A stretch of DNA of 40,430 nt from positions 1 to 40,430 of the forward strand of contig CAIMOS010000115.1 in the NCBI GenBank assembly GCA_903843135.1, read 5' to 3'. Both the position numbers and the translations under genes were made by a program. This document shows positions 33,044-40,430 of this stretch, piece by piece; the first letter of the stretch is position 1, and every line of letters begins with the position of its first letter. This DNA is from an uncultured Ignavibacteriales bacterium. Its GTDB lineage: Bacteria > Bacteroidota > Ignavibacteria > Ignavibacteriales > Ignavibacteriaceae. The notes beneath the pieces are model-generated. The model saw only the letters and a program-made list of their open reading frames with translations, did not search any database and was not told the DNA's origin.

Positions 33044-36000
33044 ATGAAAATAAAAGTTATCACCGTTGCATTTTTCCTGACAACCCTCATACAGGCACAG
33101 ACACTGCAGCAACGAATTGACTCACTTGCCGGACGGATGACTCTCGCGGAAAAAATTCTGCAGCTTCACAAGGAGGGGGGAATGACCACTGCAGATAATA
33201 TCAGGCTCGGCATTCCCGGTTTCAGTATGGCTGACGGCCCACACGGAGTTCGTGAGGGAATGGCGACTTCGTTTCCTGTTGGTATCGGTATGGCTGCGAC
33301 CTGGGACACTGAACTCGCGGAACGTGTCGGGAAAGCGCTCGGAGAGGAATTCCGCGGTAAAGGCAAGCACCAGATGCTTGGGCCCGCAATGGATATGACC
33401 AGAGACCCGAGAAACGGGCGTACTCCTGAAAGCGGCGGCGAGGACCCTTTCCTGAATGCTATGATAAACAGCGCGGCAACTAAAGGAGTACAGCAGACTC
33501 CCATAATAGCAACCGCAAAACACTATAACGGAAAACATAAGCAGGCAAACCGGACAAACAACGATTATTTTATTCTGCAGCGGCAACTGATGGAACACTA
33601 CGGTTTGAATTTCAGGAAAAATGTTCAGGACGCAGGCGCTCTTTCCGTGATGAGCGCCTATAATCTGATCAACGGTTTTCAGGCAGCTGAAAATCCAAAT
33701 CTTTTGACAACAATCCTCCGCACCAACTGGGGCTTCCCCTTCTATGTTGTTTCCGACTGGGGAGGCATAAAAAATTCCAAATACGCAATCAACGCAGGCA
33801 ATGACGTATGTATGGGCTCGGATCATTATCAGAATGATCTGCTTAACCTCGTTAACACGGGGCAGGTCAGCACTGCAACGATAGACAAAGCAGTGAAAAA
33901 CGTTTTACGTACAAAGATAGTTTCCGGAATGATGGATTATCTGCCTTCCGGAAACCCCGAAGATGTAAACAGTTCCGCGCACCAGCAGCTTTGTCTTGAA
34001 GCGGGAATGAAAAGTATTGTTCTGCTCAAAAACTCCGGACATATACTCCCAATAGCGAAAGATACTATTACTAAGATTGCTGTGATAGGCCCCAATGCCA
34101 ATATTATGCAGACAGACGGCACCGGAAGCAGTTGGGTAACTCCTTTTTACACAATAACCCCCAGACAAGGAATTGAAAATTACGTCGGCGCATCAAAAGT
34201 TCTTTATGCCGAGGGGTGCACAATCGCGGGCGGTTATGCGGCCGATTACAATGACGCTCTCGCCAAGGCGGCGCAGGCGCAGGTTGTAATTTACTTCGGT
34301 GGGTTAGACCAGTCACAGGAGGGTGAAGGATTGGACCGTGCGAACGGATCAATCGAACTCCCCGGAAATCAGAAATCAATGATCAGCCAGCTTGCGGCAG
34401 TTAATCCGAATCTTATCGTTGTTTTGGTCAGCGGCGGAATAACAGGAGTGAACAGTTATTTATATAAGGTTAAGGGCCTCATTCAGGCATTCTATCCTGG
34501 ACAGGAAGGCGGAAACGCAATTGCCAGAGTGATCTTTGGCGACTACAATCCTTCCGGAAAACTCCCCGTGACCATTCCTAAAAGCGATGCCCAGTACGGA
34601 ACAGAAATAACAGATTTTGATTTCACAAATGATTTCGGATGCGGATACAGGTGGTTCGACAATAAAGGTTACGTGCCTGAATTCGCGTTTGGTTACGGAC
34701 TGAGTTATTCAACATTTAGTTTCTCCAATTTCACTTCTCTTAACTCCAACGTTGATCTCGGCAAGAATGTTAATGTCTCGGTTGACGTTACTAATACAAG
34801 TAATGTCGGCGGTACAGAAACAGTCCAGTTATATGTCAGCAAGCCGGGAAGCCCCGTCTCCCGCGATATCAAGGCACTGATCGCATTCCAAAAAGTTTAT
34901 ATTGAAGCGGGACAGACAAAGACAGTGAGTTTCGAAATCACTCCAGAGAATCTCTATTACTTTGATGAGAATAATCCGTCATATAAGATCGAGGCCGGTA
35001 GTTATATACTGAGGGCAGGCAATTCTTCCGATAACCTCCCGGTCCAGGTTGGTTTCAATATCATACAGCAAACGCCAAAACCCGATCTTCAGATCGCGAA
35101 TGTATATACAATCCCCCGCTATCCGGTAATCGGGGATAAAGTGCAGTTTGCCGCCACAATAATTAACCGGGGTTCCGGCGCCAGCCCTGCCGGAACTTCT
35201 CACGAGGTCCGCTTCAGCGTTAACGGAGTACAGATAAGCAAATCGATAAGTTTTACGAACAGCATCCCGGCAGGCGGTATGGCTTTTGTCTCCGGGGATG
35301 TGCCTGTTGGCAGTTCGAGTTTTTGGGATGCAGCGTCGTTGGGACAAAATGTTGTCCGGGCAATTGTAAATCCCTCTAATATGATTGACGAGACCTATCA
35401 GAACAACAATACAAAAGATATGTTCTTCAGTGTTTATCCGGTACCGCCTGTAAATCTTGCCCTGAGAAAGACTATCTATGTCTCATCAATTGAAGGTGCC
35501 GGATATGAGGGGTACAGGGCGATTGACGGAAGTTACGGCACGAGGTGGTCCTCAGCATTTTCAGATCCGCAGAACCTTGTTATAAATTTCGGAAGTGTAA
35601 TCAGTTTTAACCAGATAAAGCTGTCCTGGGAAGTAGCCTACGGTAAAGAATATTTTCTTCAGACAAGCAATGATTCGATTAACTGGACAACTATATTTTA
35701 TCAGCCCAACGGATCCGGCGGAGTTGAAGTGATCAATGCGAACAGTCAGGGTAAATTTCTTCGTATGCTGGGATTAAGACGGGGCACAGCCTACGGATAT
35801 TCGTTATATGAAATTGAAGTGTTTAACAATACCGGCACAGATATAGACCTCGAAGAACCGGAAAACTCGGAACATTTTGAATTTAATCTGTCACAGAATT
35901 ATCCTAATCCATTCAATTCGTCAACGACAATAAATTTCTATCTTCCGGACGATTCATCTGTAAGGATAAAAATATTAAATTCATTAGGCGAGGCAGTGTA

Positions 36001-36154
36001 TGACGCGGATTACGGATTTATGCAAAAAGGTCCCCACTCTGTTAACTGGGCCGCTAAGGATAGAAGTAATTCTGTACTTCCAAGCGGAGTCTACTTCTGC
36101 CAGATCATCATTCCGGGTAATACGCTGATTAAAAAGATGATGCTTCATAAGTAA
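33044..36154 (+). CDS. Secreted multidomain GH3 beta-glucosidase with CARDB, CBM32-like and T9SS domains
   Basis: This 1036-residue enzyme has a signal peptide (to about 18), the GH3 N-terminal barrel with substrate-loop 'MADGPHGVREG' and nucleophile Asp238 in 'VSDWGG', the GH3 C-terminal domain and the fibronectin III-like domain (to about 670). CARDB ('PDLQIANVYTIPRYPVIGDKV' core, about 680-800) and an F5/8-type C/CBM32-like domain (about 805-930, 'GYRAIDGSYGTRWSS') follow. The T9SS sorting domain is about 945-1036 ('NYPNPFNSSTTINFYLP'). It likely releases glucose from oligosaccharides at the cell surface after GH5 action. The accessory domains are unusual extensions beyond a basic GH3. It is followed by a strong terminator. 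Confidence 0.93.
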   Translation: MKIKVITVAFFLTTLIQAQTLQQRIDSLAGRMTLAEKILQLHKEGGMTTADNIRLGIPGFSMADGPHGVREGMATSFPVGIGMAATWDTELAERVGKALGEEFRGKGKHQMLGPAMDMTRDPRNGRTPESGGEDPFLNAMINSAATKGVQQTPIIATAKHYNGKHKQANRTNNDYFILQRQLMEHYGLNFRKNVQDAGALSVMSAYNLINGFQAAENPNLLTTILRTNWGFPFYVVSDWGGIKNSKYAINAGNDVCMGSDHYQNDLLNLVNTGQVSTATIDKAVKNVLRTKIVSGMMDYLPSGNPEDVNSSAHQQLCLEAGMKSIVLLKNSGHILPIAKDTITKIAVIGPNANIMQTDGTGSSWVTPFYTITPRQGIENYVGASKVLYAEGCTIAGGYAADYNDALAKAAQAQVVIYFGGLDQSQEGEGLDRANGSIELPGNQKSMISQLAAVNPNLIVVLVSGGITGVNSYLYKVKGLIQAFYPGQEGGNAIARVIFGDYNPSGKLPVTIPKSDAQYGTEITDFDFTNDFGCGYRWFDNKGYVPEFAFGYGLSYSTFSFSNFTSLNSNVDLGKNVNVSVDVTNTSNVGGTETVQLYVSKPGSPVSRDIKALIAFQKVYIEAGQTKTVSFEITPENLYYFDENNPSYKIEAGSYILRAGNSSDNLPVQVGFNIIQQTPKPDLQIANVYTIPRYPVIGDKVQFAATIINRGSGASPAGTSHEVRFSVNGVQISKSISFTNSIPAGGMAFVSGDVPVGSSSFWDAASLGQNVVRAIVNPSNMIDETYQNNNTKDMFFSVYPVPPVNLALRKTIYVSSIEGAGYEGYRAIDGSYGTRWSSAFSDPQNLVINFGSVISFNQIKLSWEVAYGKEYFLQTSNDSINWTTIFYQPNGSGGVEVINANSQGKFLRMLGLRRGTAYGYSLYEIEVFNNTGTDIDLEEPENSEHFEFNLSQNYPNPFNSSTTINFYLPDDSSVRIKILNSLGEAVYDADYGFMQKGPHSVNWAAKDRSNSVLPSGVYFCQIIIPGNTLIKKMMLHK

Positions 36155-36192
36155 CCGTTTGTACTGCAACGCATAACCACCGGCTTTAAAGT

Positions 36193-36230
36193 AAGAAACC
36201 CGGTTCGCATTGACCGGGTTTCTTTATTTT
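36193..36230 (+). terminator. Intrinsic terminator after the GH3 gene
   Basis: A perfect 12-bp stem (AAGAAACCCGGT at 36193-36204 with ACCGGGTTTCTT at 36213-36224) encloses an 8-nt loop and is followed by TATTTTT on the plus strand. On the minus strand the stem is followed by TACTTTAAA, so weaker termination of the convergent GH30 transcript is possible. Confidence 0.92.
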
Positions 36231-36284
36231 TATAAAACTTTCTTGATCTCCCCCATTTTCATCTTCACTGCTTATTACGGCAGA

Positions 36285-37745
36285 TCAATATAACAGCGAG
36301 TTCATCGAATGCGGGAGCAGTTCTACCTCACAGAATTTCTGCCCGTAGAATACTTTACATTTTATTTTATCATCGCTCTGGTTCATAATCACAGTAACCA
36401 TACTTCCGTCTTCGTTCCTGAAAGAGGTGCTGAGAAGGTGGCTTCTGCTTGAAACCGTGCTGACTCTCCTTGCATTCGGCCTGATAAATTTTGAAAAGTG
36501 ACCGATATAATAATATGACGGAGTGAAAATCAATTCACCCGTTTGTACATTTGCGTGCACAGGAGCGAAACAGAGATTCATTACGTGATTCGGCCCGCCT
36601 GTTTCATCCAGCAGAATGTTCCAGTCGGTCCATCCGACTGTTCCGTTATTAAAATCGTTTATCATAGAGCGGCCGTACTTCTCGGCATTCGGCCAGTACT
36701 GGTATTTATTTGCGTCAAAACTTTCCGCACAGCCCTCAGTAAACAATAATTTTTTAGAAGGAAAACTTTCATACACATTCCCGACATTTTCAAACATCGG
36801 CTGACCGCCAGCCCAGGTTTCATACCAATGGAACCCTACACCCCACGCGTATTTCGCCGCTTCGGGATCTGCAAAGATGGTATTAGCTCTGTGGCTTATC
36901 AGGTCCCGGTTGTGGTCCCAAACGATAATTTTCTTACTCGATAACCCGGCTTTCTTGATTGTGGGCCCTAAGTATTTTTTCAGAAAGTCTCTCTCTTCTT
37001 CCGCTGTGTAGATACAGGATTCCCATCTCTGCTTCGCCATCGGTTCATTCTGGATCGAGAATCCCCATACGGGTATTCCTTCGGCTTCATAAGCCCGGAT
37101 GAACTTAACATAATAATTTGCCCAGGACTGATAATACTGCGGTAAAAGTTTTCCGCCCTGCAGCATAGTTTTATTGTCCTTCATAAATGCCGGAGGGCTC
37201 CAGGGGCTTGCATATAACAGGATTGAACCGCCCGCGCTTTTAATCGCCTGTTTAATGAACGGAATACGGTACTGCTTGTCGTGCGCTATGCTGAAGGTTT
37301 TGAGGTCAGCGTCGCCATCTTCTATATATGTATAGCTGCCTGAACTGAAATCGCAGCTATGAATGTTCGTCCGCAGAAGTGAATACCCTATCCCGTTGTT
37401 TTTATCGAAGTATGCGGTCAGGAACTCTTTTTGTTTGTCCGCAGGAAGCTTTGCAAACACTTCCGCTGATGCATCCGTTGCAGCGCCGCCTATACCGATA
37501 AACTCCTGAAAAACTTTATCAGGATTTACAAAGACTGATACTTCATTTTCAAAAGGCTGCGAAGCCGGACTAAAAGTGATCTCAGCAGTTTTCGACAGCC
37601 TGAGATCCGTGTTCTGCGCGGTCGAATAGATAGTCACTTTATCACTCTTCCCGGAAACGGGATTCTCCGTTTTTACCGGAGCGGTCTGTGATGAGTACAA
37701 AGTAATTGCAGAGACTGCAATAACTGATAACATAATTCTAAACAT
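36285..37745 (-). CDS. GH30-family glycosidase (glucosylceramidase-like beta-glucosidase/glucanase)
   Basis: This 486-residue protein has an N-terminal signal-like helix, a GH30 (alpha/beta)8 barrel and a flanking beta-sandwich. The acid/base is Glu234 in 'SIQNEPM' and the nucleophile Glu337 in 'FTEGCAES'. 'FIGIGGAATDASAEVF' and 'LYASPWSPPAFMK' are family hallmarks. It most resembles subfamily 1 enzymes acting on beta-glucosides or beta-1,6-glucan. No T9SS tail and no lipobox Cys, so it is probably periplasmic. AGGAG lies before the ATG. It follows the PpiC gene after 94 nt. Confidence 0.92.
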   Translation of the reverse strand: MFRIMLSVIAVSAITLYSSQTAPVKTENPVSGKSDKVTIYSTAQNTDLRLSKTAEITFSPASQPFENEVSVFVNPDKVFQEFIGIGGAATDASAEVFAKLPADKQKEFLTAYFDKNNGIGYSLLRTNIHSCDFSSGSYTYIEDGDADLKTFSIAHDKQYRIPFIKQAIKSAGGSILLYASPWSPPAFMKDNKTMLQGGKLLPQYYQSWANYYVKFIRAYEAEGIPVWGFSIQNEPMAKQRWESCIYTAEEERDFLKKYLGPTIKKAGLSSKKIIVWDHNRDLISHRANTIFADPEAAKYAWGVGFHWYETWAGGQPMFENVGNVYESFPSKKLLFTEGCAESFDANKYQYWPNAEKYGRSMINDFNNGTVGWTDWNILLDETGGPNHVMNLCFAPVHANVQTGELIFTPSYYYIGHFSKFIRPNARRVSTVSSRSHLLSTSFRNEDGSMVTVIMNQSDDKIKCKVFYGQKFCEVELLPHSMNSLLY

Positions 37746-37839
37746 TTTGTTCTCCTGTTTTCACCTTTCGGCGTTTAATAAAAAAATATTTATTAGATCA
37801 TTATCCTCAACATCCTCAGCAGCAAACCAATTAAGGATA

Positions 37840-39654
37840 TCAGGGATTAACATTATTCATTTTCTGATAGTCTTTTATCCATTGGTACATCGGCGAAGTA
37901 AAAGGCGCAGCCGTTATTCTTCCGCCGAATCCGATGAAGCGGTAAACATACATAGGAAGAGTTCTCCCTGCGATGCCCGGGAGCATCTGACTATTGATCG
38001 ACACAGAGTATTTCGAAGCCAAAGCCACGGTACGTTCGTTCAACAGTTTTTCAACATTTCCGGACTTTAACATTAAATTCAGTTCACTCTTCACAGATTC
38101 GAACGGCTTAAGGAAGAGTGAATCCGCATCTTTTTTCCGGATGATCCTGAAGAGATAAAATCCTTCATCCCCATTCAACGGGCCAATAACTTCCCCTGCC
38201 TTTCCCTTTTCGAGCTGTTCAGTAAACGGCTTATAATTCTCATAAGGCAATAATGAATCTGTCACGAATCTTTTCTGAACATATCTTTTTGAAAGGCCGG
38301 CAAAATCACCGCCTGACCTCAGCGCATCCATAATCGAGGAGATTGTATCCAGCTTCGCGTGGAAAATTATTTCAACCACAACTTTCCCGAGCGCCTCTTT
38401 TGAGGAATTCATTCTCCTGTAATACTCTTTTAATTCAGAGTCTGTGACCTTAACAGAATCAAGATAACGGTTGCGTATCAGCTGGGCCAGCGCATTTGAC
38501 CTCCACATTTCGAGTTGCTTTTCCACTTTGCCTTCAACGCCCGGGACCGATTTCAATCCTTCCCTGACAAGCAGCTCATCCTGAGTTATCTTATGCAGTT
38601 CCCTCACAACTTTCCGCATAATAGAATTTATTTCAGCGGCTTTGATGCTGAAACCGTGAAAAGAAAAATGATCAAGAATGTCGTTGTATGTCAGCGGATT
38701 ATCGGGAAATAATATCACAGGAGTATTGAGCTGATCCTTAGATGATTTTTTCCGTTGATCAGATATCTCTTTTTCGCCAAGGCTGATGACCGAGTCAGGA
38801 TTAACTGCTGGATACAACTTAATTAACCGGTCCTTAAAGTTCAAGGTTATGAGTTTCACCATTTCTTCATTAAGATCGATTCTTATTTTACCCAGGAGGC
38901 CGGCAAGATATTTCTCTCCATATGCTTTTAATCTTCTTTCCTTCAGCCGGTTTTTAGCAAGATCCAAAGGGTCTTTCGGCTCCCCTTTTTCTGTCTCAAC
39001 TTTGAGAACCTTGAAAATATGCCAAACCTCACCGTCCTTAAGCGGCACCGAATATTTGCCGGCAGAAGTATTAAAGACTACATCCTCAATCACTTCATCA
39101 ACAATGTTTCCGTAACGGATAACCAGCATTTTCTTTGAGATATTCTCTGGCTGAGCAAGGAATACTGAATCAAAGTCAGCCCGGCCATCATTCAGGCTCC
39201 GGTAGGTACTAAATACCGAGGCTGAGTCAGGATTTGAAATTGCAATAATTGACAAAGCTTTTTTGCTTTTCGCTTCCGCTTTCTTCAGGTCGGCGTCAGA
39301 AATAATGACATTTTTTTCGACAGTGGATTTAAATAGTTCATCCCGGATCAGCATCTTACGGAGAATACTGATATAGCCTGTATAATTCTCGTCCGTGCCG
39401 AATCCCATCGACTCAGCTTCTTTGGCCCACAGTTTCTCGGCAATAAGCGAAGCGAGAAACTGCAGTTTTCCGCTGTCCTGTCCGAAAGACTTATCATCAA
39501 CCTGAGGAGTAAAATTATACCTGTCATTAAACTGACTGAGATTAATTTCTCCCCCACGGAATGAAGCAACGGGCTTATCCTGGCATCTGACAAGTGGTGC
39601 AGATAATATTACTAAAATCAGCAGTAATGAGCTTATTTGGTGTGCAACTTTAAT
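37840..39654 (-). CDS. SurA/PpiC-like periplasmic peptidyl-prolyl isomerase with ATT start
   Basis: This is a protein of about 604 residues with a SurA-like N-terminal helical segment ('KPVASFRGGEINLSQFNDRY' type) and two parvulin-like regions, the second clearest (about 440-540, 'GGDFAGLSKRYVQKR', 'GPLNGDEGFYLFRI'). The first ATG (39408) lies deep in the domain and would remove the signal peptide. The same frame continues upstream and encodes 'KVAHQISSLLLILVILSAP', a good signal sequence (possibly a lipoprotein, 'LVRC'), beginning at ATT 39654-39652. GGAG lies 6 nt before that ATT, and no ATG, GTG or TTG exists in frame before the upstream stop. Either a rare ATT start or a base error is implied. 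Role: folding of outer-membrane or secreted proteins. Confidence 0.72.
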   Translation of the reverse strand: MKVAHQISSLLLILVILSAPLVRCQDKPVASFRGGEINLSQFNDRYNFTPQVDDKSFGQDSGKLQFLASLIAEKLWAKEAESMGFGTDENYTGYISILRKMLIRDELFKSTVEKNVIISDADLKKAEAKSKKALSIIAISNPDSASVFSTYRSLNDGRADFDSVFLAQPENISKKMLVIRYGNIVDEVIEDVVFNTSAGKYSVPLKDGEVWHIFKVLKVETEKGEPKDPLDLAKNRLKERRLKAYGEKYLAGLLGKIRIDLNEEMVKLITLNFKDRLIKLYPAVNPDSVISLGEKEISDQRKKSSKDQLNTPVILFPDNPLTYNDILDHFSFHGFSIKAAEINSIMRKVVRELHKITQDELLVREGLKSVPGVEGKVEKQLEMWRSNALAQLIRNRYLDSVKVTDSELKEYYRRMNSSKEALGKVVVEIIFHAKLDTISSIMDALRSGGDFAGLSKRYVQKRFVTDSLLPYENYKPFTEQLEKGKAGEVIGPLNGDEGFYLFRIIRKKDADSLFLKPFESVKSELNLMLKSGNVEKLLNERTVALASKYSVSINSQMLPGIAGRTLPMYVYRFIGFGGRITAAPFTSPMYQWIKDYQKMNNVNP

Positions 39655-39717
39655 TCGGGGCTCCGTGAAGAAAAATGGGAAAAATATTCAAATAAAAAAT
39701 TCAACGAGTCAATATAT

Positions 39718-39757
39718 AAAAAGGGCAAGTTTTCCTCACTAACCGGATTACTTGCCC
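39718..39757 (-). terminator. Intrinsic terminator after the second GH3 gene
   Basis: On the minus strand GGGCAAGT (39757-39750) pairs with ACTTGCCC (39730-39723) across a 19-nt loop and is followed by TTTTT (39722-39718). It lies between the truncated GH3 gene and the PpiC gene. Confidence 0.75.
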
Positions 39758-39792
39758 CATTCACTAGAGGTACTAAAAATGTTCTGTTTGGG

Positions 39793-40430
39793 TTATTTTA
39801 ATATAAACTTCTGTTCGAGTTTATCAACATACACAGTGAATTCCCCCGGCTCAACAATTCGTTTATTATCTCTGCTGATGAAAGAGAGATCTTTTTGTTC
39901 AAGAGCGAACTTAACCGTTTTTGTTTCACCCGGCTGTAACATAACTTTTTCCGCCCCGCGCAGCTGGCGAACAGGACGCGAAACGCTGCCGTACAGATCA
40001 CAAATGTAGAGTAAAACGGCCTCTTTCGCTGAAATTGAACCGCAATTCTTTACATCAACAGTCACTTCAATTTTCTCGTTTTTAGTATAAGCATTTTTAT
40101 CAAGTTTCAGATTTGAATATTCGAAAGAAGTATAGCTAAGCCCGTGTCCGAATCCCCACTGAGGGTCGTATTTGAGTTCATTTGCCGATTCCAGCGGCTT
40201 ATGATCGTAATGATATAAAGCATTGGAAAATTTCGGATAACTGAAAGGCAGTTTCCCGCTGGGAACAGTTTCTCCGGAGATGATATTTGCGATTGCATCA
40301 CCGCCCCGCATTCCTGGGAGCATTGCCACCAAAATCGCCGGAGTCTGGTCAACTATCTTCCTGATCACGCGCGGGCGCCCCTGAAGCAAAACAAGAACGA
40401 CTGATTTGTTAACTTTATTCAATTCTTCCG
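39793..40430 (-). CDS. GH3 beta-glucosidase, C-terminal part (gene runs off the window)
   Basis: The open frame continues through the last base, so only the C-terminal 211 or so residues are visible. Present are the end of the GH3 C-terminal domain ('AILVAMLPGMRGGDAIANIISG', 'PSGKLPFSYPK', 'WGFGHGLSYTSFEYSNL') and the fibronectin III-like domain ('VTVDVKNCGSISAKEAVLLYI'). It ends without a T9SS tail, unlike the GH3 at 33044-36154. It is probably periplasmic and processes oligosaccharides entering the cell; the N-terminal signal cannot be seen. Confidence 0.9.
   Translation of the reverse strand, partial: EELNKVNKSVVLVLLQGRPRVIRKIVDQTPAILVAMLPGMRGGDAIANIISGETVPSGKLPFSYPKFSNALYHYDHKPLESANELKYDPQWGFGHGLSYTSFEYSNLKLDKNAYTKNEKIEVTVDVKNCGSISAKEAVLLYICDLYGSVSRPVRQLRGAEKVMLQPGETKTVKFALEQKDLSFISRDNKRIVEPGEFTVYVDKLEQKFILK

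Noticed and set aside
33122-33826. Long minus-strand ORF (234 codons) inside the GH3 gene.
   Set aside because: It lies entirely antisense to a strongly supported GH3 domain, has no recognisable domain and reflects codon bias of the real gene.
37776-37795. AT-only hairpin (TAATAAA/TTTATTA) between the PpiC and GH30 genes.
   Set aside because: The stem is 7 bp without G or C and has no credible termination tract after it. It is likely chance in an AT-rich spacer.
1-40430. CRISPR arrays, insertion sequences, prophage genes or integrase attachment sites.
   Set aside because: No regularly spaced repeats, transposase or integrase ORFs were seen, and the tRNA-Pro 3' end has no duplicate in the window that I could find.

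Overview
This 40.4 kb chromosomal window looks like a member of the Bacteroidota/Ignavibacteriota lineage, most probably an Ignavibacteria-type organism. Two secreted glycosidases end in type IX secretion (T9SS) C-terminal sorting domains with the 'NPFNSSTTINF'-like start typical of that group. At least one promoter fits the Bacteroidetes TTG-N20-TAnnTTTG pattern. Many genes lack a clear Shine-Dalgarno sequence, although some have a strong one. The taxonomic placement is inference from these traits, not a database match.

Layout. (1) 24-99: tRNA-Pro(UGG), minus strand. (2) 270-3410, plus: a LolCDE-type lipoprotein-releasing ABC transporter (two FtsX-like permeases and LolD). (3) 3405-7333, minus: an iron operon of a cytosolic DtxR/MntR regulator with a FeoA tail, a second DtxR-like protein carrying an N-terminal membrane helix and two FeoA domains, and FeoB split into separate GTPase and permease genes. 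A 20-bp palindrome lies in front of the operon. (4) 7555-8883, plus: an APC amino-acid permease. (5) 8965-14694, plus: a TetR-regulated YbhGFSR-like exporter (lipoprotein adaptor, two ATPases, two ABC-2 permeases), followed by a small AhpD/CMD-fold protein. (6) 15056-16586, plus: an unidentified multi-spanning membrane protein overlapping a THEP1-like NTPase. (7) 16594-19965, minus: GatE and GatD, the archaeal-type Glu-tRNA(Gln) amidotransferase. (8) 20070-30658, minus: a cluster of about 10.6 kb containing thiolase, GbsR/MarR regulator, SDR reductase, KAS III-like protein, sodium:solute symporter, acyl-CoA ligase, small lipoprotein, outer-membrane barrel and two paralogous alpha/beta hydrolases. 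Two near-identical palindromes precede the thiolase and the reductase. (9) 31015-40430: a polysaccharide-degradation region with GH5-CBM6 and GH3 (plus strand, both with T9SS tails), GH30, a PpiC/SurA-like chaperone and a truncated second GH3 (minus strand).

How the parts work together. Region 3 is a self-contained ferrous-iron uptake and sensing unit. Its FeoA modules are supplied by the regulators, one of them tethered at the membrane where FeoB sits. Region 8 contains the steps needed to hydrolyse, import, activate, oxidise and thiolyse a 3-hydroxy acid, but has no acyl-CoA dehydrogenase or enoyl-CoA hydratase. Its KAS III-like member keeps the active-site cysteine but has lost the usual His and Asn. 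Region 9 is a beta-glucan/glucoside utilisation locus.

The observations most worth following are the bacterial GatDE pair, the membrane-anchored DtxR-FeoA-FeoA protein beside split FeoB, the altered KAS III inside a regulated hydroxy-acid-like cluster, the membrane protein/THEP1 pair, and a SurA-like gene whose signal peptide is in frame only with an ATT start codon.
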